Assembly (NCBI RefSeq): GCF_017614965.1
Contig: NZ_WVUG01000015.1
Location: 1 to 63,703, forward strand
Source of the DNA: Streptomyces griseorubiginosus
GTDB lineage: Bacteria > Actinomycetota > Actinomycetes > Streptomycetales > Streptomycetaceae
Length of the DNA: 63,703 nt
Direction of reading: 5' to 3'
How positions within the stretch are numbered: the first letter of the stretch is position 1; the number at the start of each line of letters is the position of its first letter. Positions 59,623 through 63,703 of the stretch are shown here, in pieces. Position numbers and translations under genes: made by a program. The notes under the pieces were generated by a model. That model did not search any database. It saw only the letters and a list, made by a program, of their open reading frames with translations, and had not been told where the DNA came from.

Positions 59623-60393
59623 TCACTCCTGCCCGGCCTCGCCGAGGAAGTCCGGCGGTGCCTGCAGGTCGTGGGCGCGGAAGAGGACGGCGTGCTCGAC
59701 GCCCATGGCCCTGCCGCCCATCGCGGTGATCTTCGGGATGAAGTCCTCGGGCGCGGGATGGTCCGGGAGGGCGGCCAGGTACGCGGCGTGGGCCTCCAGT
59801 GAGGCGACACCGCGGCGCAGCGGCTCACCTGTGACGTCGACGCCGTGGGTCGCGCCGAAGCCGGGGAGTCCGGGCAGGAGGAGCCAGCGCACCGTGTGCG
59901 CTTCCAGGCCCTCGTCGTCGATCTGCTCCGGGAAGACCCACCGGTTGCCCGCGTCGCGCACCGCGTCGAGCGTCGCCAGCCCGGCCGCGCGGTGGTCGGC
60001 CTGGTCGAAGCCGTAGGGCGCCTCGACCTCGTACCCCCCGCCCAGCACCGCGTCGGGCTTGAACCGGCGGATCTCCCGGCAGATGTCGCGGCGCAGGCCG
60101 AGGCCGTATACGAGCACGCCGTCCGGGTGTTCGAGGACGGTCAGGTGTTTGACGCCGACGACCTCGCAGGCGGCCCGCTGTTCGGCGAGGCGCAGACGGG
60201 CCGTCTCCTCGGGAGGGTTCGGCATGCCGGCCTCCCCGCGGGTGAGCAGGAGATAGCCGACCTCGATGCCACGAGCGGTCCAGCGGGCGACGGCCGCGGA
60301 GGTGCCGTACTCCATGTCGTCGGGGTGCGCGACGACGCAGAGCACGCGCCGGAAGGACTCTTCAGGGAGGGCAGGCAATGACATATCGGCCAT
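59623..60393 (-). CDS. PIG-L/LmbE family deacetylase
   Basis: A 256-residue zinc-dependent N-deacetylase. The zinc motif is VVAHPDDMEYG, with FDQADHRAAGLATLDAVRD supplying the third ligand. MshB and BshB-like thiol deacetylases, mycothiol conjugate amidase and GlcNAc-modified antibiotic deacetylases are in the same family; the VEAPYGFDQADH block is compatible with several. Starts at 60393 or 60384 (second Met) are both possible. Confidence 0.88.
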   Translation of the reverse strand: MADMSLPALPEESFRRVLCVVAHPDDMEYGTSAAVARWTARGIEVGYLLLTRGEAGMPNPPEETARLRLAEQRAACEVVGVKHLTVLEHPDGVLVYGLGLRRDICREIRRFKPDAVLGGGYEVEAPYGFDQADHRAAGLATLDAVRDAGNRWVFPEQIDDEGLEAHTVRWLLLPGLPGFGATHGVDVTGEPLRRGVASLEAHAAYLAALPDHPAPEDFIPKITAMGGRAMGVEHAVLFRAHDLQAPPDFLGEAGQE

Positions 60394-60890
60394 CTTGTCG
60401 CGTTCGGGGCTCCGTCGTCCGCCGTTTCGGGGCGTCGACGCGCTTGGTCCGGCGGACGGCTGGGGCGCGAGGGGTCCGGCCGCCCATCACCCCTCGACCC
60501 ACGCCGGTGTCAGCGCAACGGCCGACCCGCCGAAGTGAGTTGGTCGGGAAGGGCTGCTCAACCTCCCCAGGTCACAGCCCTTCCCGACCGCCAGGCGCAC
60601 GTCTACCCCCACCTCGCCGGGCTACACCCGCCTTCTTTGTTGGTTCAGGAGGCGAACCGTCACTCACAGCAGTCCTCCGCCCGATGTCGGTCGCCGCCTC
60701 GTGGCACCGTCCCGCCAGTGCCGGATCACGACGTCTTCCGCTTCCCCTCCGTCCGGCTGCGGCGGCGACCTCCGGGTCATAGAGTCGGCGCGGAGCGAGG
60801 AGGCCCTGCCCCCGACGCCTCCGTTCCGGCCGAAGACGTGGTGTGCGTCCGCCGCCGAACCGCAGACGACGACGGGAAGGGCAGCCGCGC
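60394..60890. other. Gene-free region with a hairpin
   Basis: A 497-bp stretch with no credible gene: frames are arginine/proline-rich and discontinuous. The only structured element is the perfect 15-bp inverted repeat at 60542-60589. The DyP gene's promoter presumably lies near its right end, but no clear boxes are seen. Confidence 0.6.
60542..60589. terminator. 15-bp inverted repeat with 18-nt loop
   Basis: GGTCGGGAAGGGCTG (60542-60556) pairs perfectly with 60575-60589. It is 150 bp upstream of the leftward PIG-L gene and 300 bp before the DyP gene, so it terminates neither obviously; it could mark a small RNA or shield the region from read-through. Confidence 0.45.
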
Positions 60891-61859
60891 ATGGCACACG
60901 ACGCCTCGGCACCGACTCCGCAGATGGTGCTGTCCCCTCTCACCAGCGCGTCCATCTTCCTGGTCGCCACGATCGACCCGGGCGGCGAGGCCGTCACCCG
61001 GGACGTGCTGTCCCGGGTGAGCTCCCTGCAGCGTGCCGTCGGCTTCCGCGCCGAGCCGGAGGGCAGGCTCAGCTGCGTCACCGGAATCGGCTCGGAGGCC
61101 TGGGACCGTCTCTTCTCGGGCCCCCGCCCGGCCGAGCTGCACCCCTTTCGCGAGCTGCACGGACCGGTGCACCACGCCGTGGCCACACCCGGTGATCTGC
61201 TCTTCCACCTGCGCGCCGCACGTCTGGACCTGTGCTTCGCGCTCGCCACGGAGATCATGGCCCGGCTCGGCGAGGCGGTGACCGTACGGGACGAGGTGCA
61301 TGGCTTCCAGTACCTCGACAAACGCGATCTGCTGGGCTTCGTCGACGGCACGGAGAACCCCGTCGGAGCCGGAGCGGGCGCCGCCGTCCTGGTCGGGGAC
61401 GAGGACCCGGCATTCGCGGGCGGGAGCTACGTCGTCGTGCAGAAATACGTGCACGACCTCGACGCGTGGAACGCCCTCCCCGTCGAGGCACAGGAGAAGA
61501 TCATCGGCCGGACGAAGCTGAACGACATCGAACTGGACGACGACGTCAAGCCGGCCGACTCGCACACCGCCCTGGCCAAGGTGACCGACGCCGACGGCAC
61601 GGAGCACGAGATCCTCCGCGACAACATGCCCTTCGGCACCGTCGGCCGGGGCGAGTTCGGCACCTACTTCATCGGCTACGCCCGTACGCCGAGGGTCACG
61701 GAGACGATGCTGGAGCGCATGTTCCTGGGCACCCCGGACGCGCCGCACGACCGGATCCTCGACTTCTCCACCGCCCTGACCGGGACCCTCTTCCACGTCC
61801 CCACGGCGGACTTCCTGGAGGACCTGCCCGAACCGCCCGGCAGCGAGCACTCCCGCTGA
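60891..61859 (+). CDS. DyP-type haem peroxidase
   Basis: A 322-residue dye-decolorising peroxidase. The distal GxxDG is GFVDGTENP in a RDLLGFVDG context; the proximal His is probably in DSHTALAKV, and the distal Arg in NMPFGTVGRGEFGTYFIGYA. There is no Tat or Sec signal, unlike DtpA-type secreted enzymes, so it is cytosolic or encapsulin-loaded; the C-terminus EPPGSEHSR lacks the usual encapsulin tail motif. ATG 60891 follows GGGAAGGG. Confidence 0.92.
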   Translation: MAHDASAPTPQMVLSPLTSASIFLVATIDPGGEAVTRDVLSRVSSLQRAVGFRAEPEGRLSCVTGIGSEAWDRLFSGPRPAELHPFRELHGPVHHAVATPGDLLFHLRAARLDLCFALATEIMARLGEAVTVRDEVHGFQYLDKRDLLGFVDGTENPVGAGAGAAVLVGDEDPAFAGGSYVVVQKYVHDLDAWNALPVEAQEKIIGRTKLNDIELDDDVKPADSHTALAKVTDADGTEHEILRDNMPFGTVGRGEFGTYFIGYARTPRVTETMLERMFLGTPDAPHDRILDFSTALTGTLFHVPTADFLEDLPEPPGSEHSR

Positions 61860-61960
61860 ACACCTTCGAGTGAACCGCGTGATCCACGGCAACCTCAGGC
61901 GTCCCCCCGCGAGTCACATACCTCGCATTCAGCAGATCTGTATCTGACTCAGGGGGAACC

Positions 61961-62581
61961 ATGAGCAACCAGCAGTACCCGCCGCAGCCACCCGGCTGGG
62001 GAGGTCCCCAGCAGCCCTACGGCCAGCCGCCGTTCCCGCCGCAGCCGCCGAAGAAGACCGGCGTGGGAAGGATCCTCGGGTTCGGCTGCCTCGGCATCGT
62101 CGGCCTGGTCGTGGTGATCGGCGTCGTCGCGGCGGTCCTGGGCGGCGGCTCCGGTTCGAAGAACTCCAGCGGTTCCGGCCGGGCCAAGGCCACGGATTCC
62201 GCGTCGACGGGCGGGAAGCCGGCGGGCGACACCGGCACGAGCAGTGGGCAGAAGACCGGTGACACGAGGAAGACCGGCGGCAAGGTCGTCACCTTCAAGG
62301 TGTGGGGAACCGCCCCCGCCGGCGCGCTCGGACCGCTGGACATCAGCTACGGCTCCGACTCCGACACCCGGAAGGGCACCTTCAAGAACGGCGAGTTCGA
62401 GGCCACGCTGCCGCTGCACAAGGACGCGATGTACTACACCGTGACGGCCCAGCTCCAGGGCTCCGGCGACATCAACTGTTCGGTGACGGTCGACGGCCAC
62501 ACGAAGAAGGGGCACGCGTCCGGCGGGTACAACATCTGCGACGCCCAGCTCAGTTCGGGTTTCCTCGGCGGCTGGAACTGA
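61961..62581 (+). CDS. Proline-rich membrane-anchored MmpS-like protein
   Basis: A 206-residue protein with a cytosolic Pro/Gln-rich N-terminus (QQYPPQPPGWGGPQQPYGQ), one membrane helix (GFGCLGIVGLVVVIGVVAAV), a Ser/Gly/Lys-rich linker and an exported beta-rich domain (VVTFKVWGTAPAGALGPLDI, YYTVTAQLQGSGDINCSVTV) with two cysteines likely to form a disulfide. The exported part resembles MmpS-type transport accessory domains, but no MmpL is nearby. Confidence 0.8.
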   Translation: MSNQQYPPQPPGWGGPQQPYGQPPFPPQPPKKTGVGRILGFGCLGIVGLVVVIGVVAAVLGGGSGSKNSSGSGRAKATDSASTGGKPAGDTGTSSGQKTGDTRKTGGKVVTFKVWGTAPAGALGPLDISYGSDSDTRKGTFKNGEFEATLPLHKDAMYYTVTAQLQGSGDINCSVTVDGHTKKGHASGGYNICDAQLSSGFLGGWN

Positions 62582-62773
62582 CGACGCCCACTCCACCCGC
62601 TCGGTGACCGCCCCTTCCGACCACGATCAACACCTCCGGCGTCGTCCGACGGGTCTCGGGGACGGGCCTTTACGCCCACGGGAGTACGCGGGATGGCGAC
62701 CTGCGGTGGATGATCCCCATCCCCGACGGGGCGATGCTGTGGAGCGGAGGTCGGGGAGAGAACGGAGGCGTAC

Positions 62774-63703
62774 GTGGATGTCGAACCACGGCCGGTGGAT
62801 ACCGACACCGTAGGGAGCACACCCGTGCGGGGGCAGTCGCGGCTGAGGCGGTGGGTGCGGCGCGCGGTGATCACCTGCACCGTGCTGCTGGCCGTCGTCA
62901 CCACGGCCTCGCTGGTGTTCAACGCGTTCACGGCGGGGCGGGCCGCGCCTCCCCAGGGGCTGCGGTACGTCCAGGCCGCCGATGTCCGCACCCGGTACCG
63001 CACCTGGGGCACGAGCGGCTCACCGGTCGTCCTCGTCCACGGTGCCTTCGAGCAGGCGGACACCTGGTCACGACTCGCCCCGCTGCTTGCCCGGGATCAC
63101 CGCGTCTACGCGCTGGACCTGACCGGAGACGGCTACAGCCAGCGCCGTGGCCCCTACACCGTCGACCACTTCACCCGCCAGCTGCTGGGCTTCCTCGACG
63201 CCCTGAACCTGGGCGGGCCGGGTGAACGCCCCCTGCTGGTGGGCCACTCCAGCGGGGCCGCGGTCGTCACCGAGGCGGCCCTGCGCGCCCCGGGCCGGCT
63301 GGCCGGCGTGATGCTGCTCGACGGGGACGCCCTGAACACCGGCGCCGGTCCGCCGTCGGCCTTCAAGTACGTGCTGATCGACCCCTATCGCACCAGCCTG
63401 CTGCGCCTGGGGCTCGGCGTCGACTGGCTCATCCGTTCCTTCTACGATGCCCAGTGCGGGCCGGCCTGTCCGCGGCTGGACGCGGCCGGAGTGGACGAGT
63501 GGCGGCGGCCGTTGCGGGTGCCGGGGGCGGAGACCGCGCTGTGGGACATGCTCGGCCAGGGTGTGCCGGGCCTGCCCGCGGATCAGGTGGCCCGTCTCGC
63601 CGCCGTCCACATCCCCAAGTCCGTCGTCTTCGGCGCCCAGGACGACGTGTTCAGCGAGCAGACCCCGGGGCAGACCGCCCGTCGCATCGGCGCACCCCCG
63701 CCC
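62774..63703 (+). CDS. Alpha/beta-hydrolase (3' end cut by the window edge)
   Basis: At least 310 codons remain open to the window end. A membrane-anchor or signal helix (VITCTVLLAVVTTASLVFNA) precedes an alpha/beta-hydrolase fold: oxyanion region VVLVHGAFEQADTWSRLAPL, then LDLTGDGYSQRRGPYT, nucleophile Ser in VGHSSGAAVVTEAAL, and MLLDGDALNTG. The GTG at 62774 has GGAGG five bases upstream. Substrate unknown; the acid and His lie in or beyond the cut end. Confidence 0.85.
   Translation, partial: MDVEPRPVDTDTVGSTPVRGQSRLRRWVRRAVITCTVLLAVVTTASLVFNAFTAGRAAPPQGLRYVQAADVRTRYRTWGTSGSPVVLVHGAFEQADTWSRLAPLLARDHRVYALDLTGDGYSQRRGPYTVDHFTRQLLGFLDALNLGGPGERPLLVGHSSGAAVVTEAALRAPGRLAGVMLLDGDALNTGAGPPSAFKYVLIDPYRTSLLRLGLGVDWLIRSFYDAQCGPACPRLDAAGVDEWRRPLRVPGAETALWDMLGQGVPGLPADQVARLAAVHIPKSVVFGAQDDVFSEQTPGQTARRIGAPPP

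Noticed and set aside
1..63703. tRNA, rRNA, CRISPR, insertion sequences, integrases or att sites
   Set aside because: I looked for cloverleaf, spaced repeats, transposase and recombinase motifs and found none I could support.

Overview
The window is about 64 kb of very GC-rich DNA with strong codon-position GC bias, many GTG and a few TTG starts, purine-rich ribosome binding sites, TAGxxT-type -10 elements and TTA codons that are rare enough to stand out. Together with an ergothioneine operon, a CvnABCD conservon with a cytochrome P450, ornithine-lipid genes and a cold-shock/DEAD-box/SCO5918 cluster, this points to a Streptomyces (or close relative) chromosome. I see no rRNA, tRNA, CRISPR array, insertion sequence or phage genes.

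Layout. 1-6600: a LysR regulator (cut by the left edge) diverges from a three-gene succinate dehydrogenase (sdhC-sdhA-sdhB, the five-helix cytochrome b type), followed by an olsB-olsA pair for ornithine lipids. 6660-8060: a short alanine-rich leader peptide with mutually exclusive hairpins precedes a stand-alone alanyl-tRNA synthetase core. 8110-11000: two secreted enzymes, a phosphodiesterase/nuclease-fold protein with a jacalin-like lectin tail and a PL9-type pectate lyase, diverge from a region with LacI-type operators. 11100-21740: dispersed metabolic and regulatory genes (DinB-like, gap, GlxA-type regulator, short UvrA paralogue, LLM oxidoreductase, glycosyltransferase, HAD phosphatase, dodecin, an orphan sugar-binding lipoprotein with a DasR-like site). 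21749-26122: the complete, translationally coupled egtABCD ergothioneine operon. 26400-32420: a bacterial PARG-like protein, a PemK-like protein, an MT0933-type antitoxin-like protein, a flotillin with a minimal NfeD, an amidase and a phoU behind a candidate PHO box.

32690-39400 holds the most unusual locus: a conservon in which the Roadblock protein CvnB is a fused tandem, the P450 CvnE has lost the ExxR motif, and a second ordinary P450 and an enoyl-CoA hydratase follow. cvnC and the second P450 each carry one TTA codon, so the locus probably needs the bldA tRNA. 39500-46230: DUF4232 lipoprotein, PhoD phosphatase, FG-GAP surface protein, a decayed HTH regulator beside a TetR scrap, a zinc alcohol dehydrogenase and a cupin. 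46400-49310: MerR-like protein, cold-shock protein, DEAD-box helicase and SCO5918-like protein. 49331-51200: arsM diverges from arsR-arsC, with a probable aquaporin remnant between the last two. 51300-63703: an L,D-transpeptidase, a PLP lyase, DUF1707 and Rid proteins, two stand-alone anti-sigma-type ATPases around an MFS-GH15 pair, a PIG-L deacetylase, a DyP peroxidase, a proline-rich membrane-anchored protein and an alpha/beta hydrolase cut by the right edge.

Terminator-class hairpins separate most convergent or sequential units. All functions are inferred from translated sequence and family knowledge; no searches were run.
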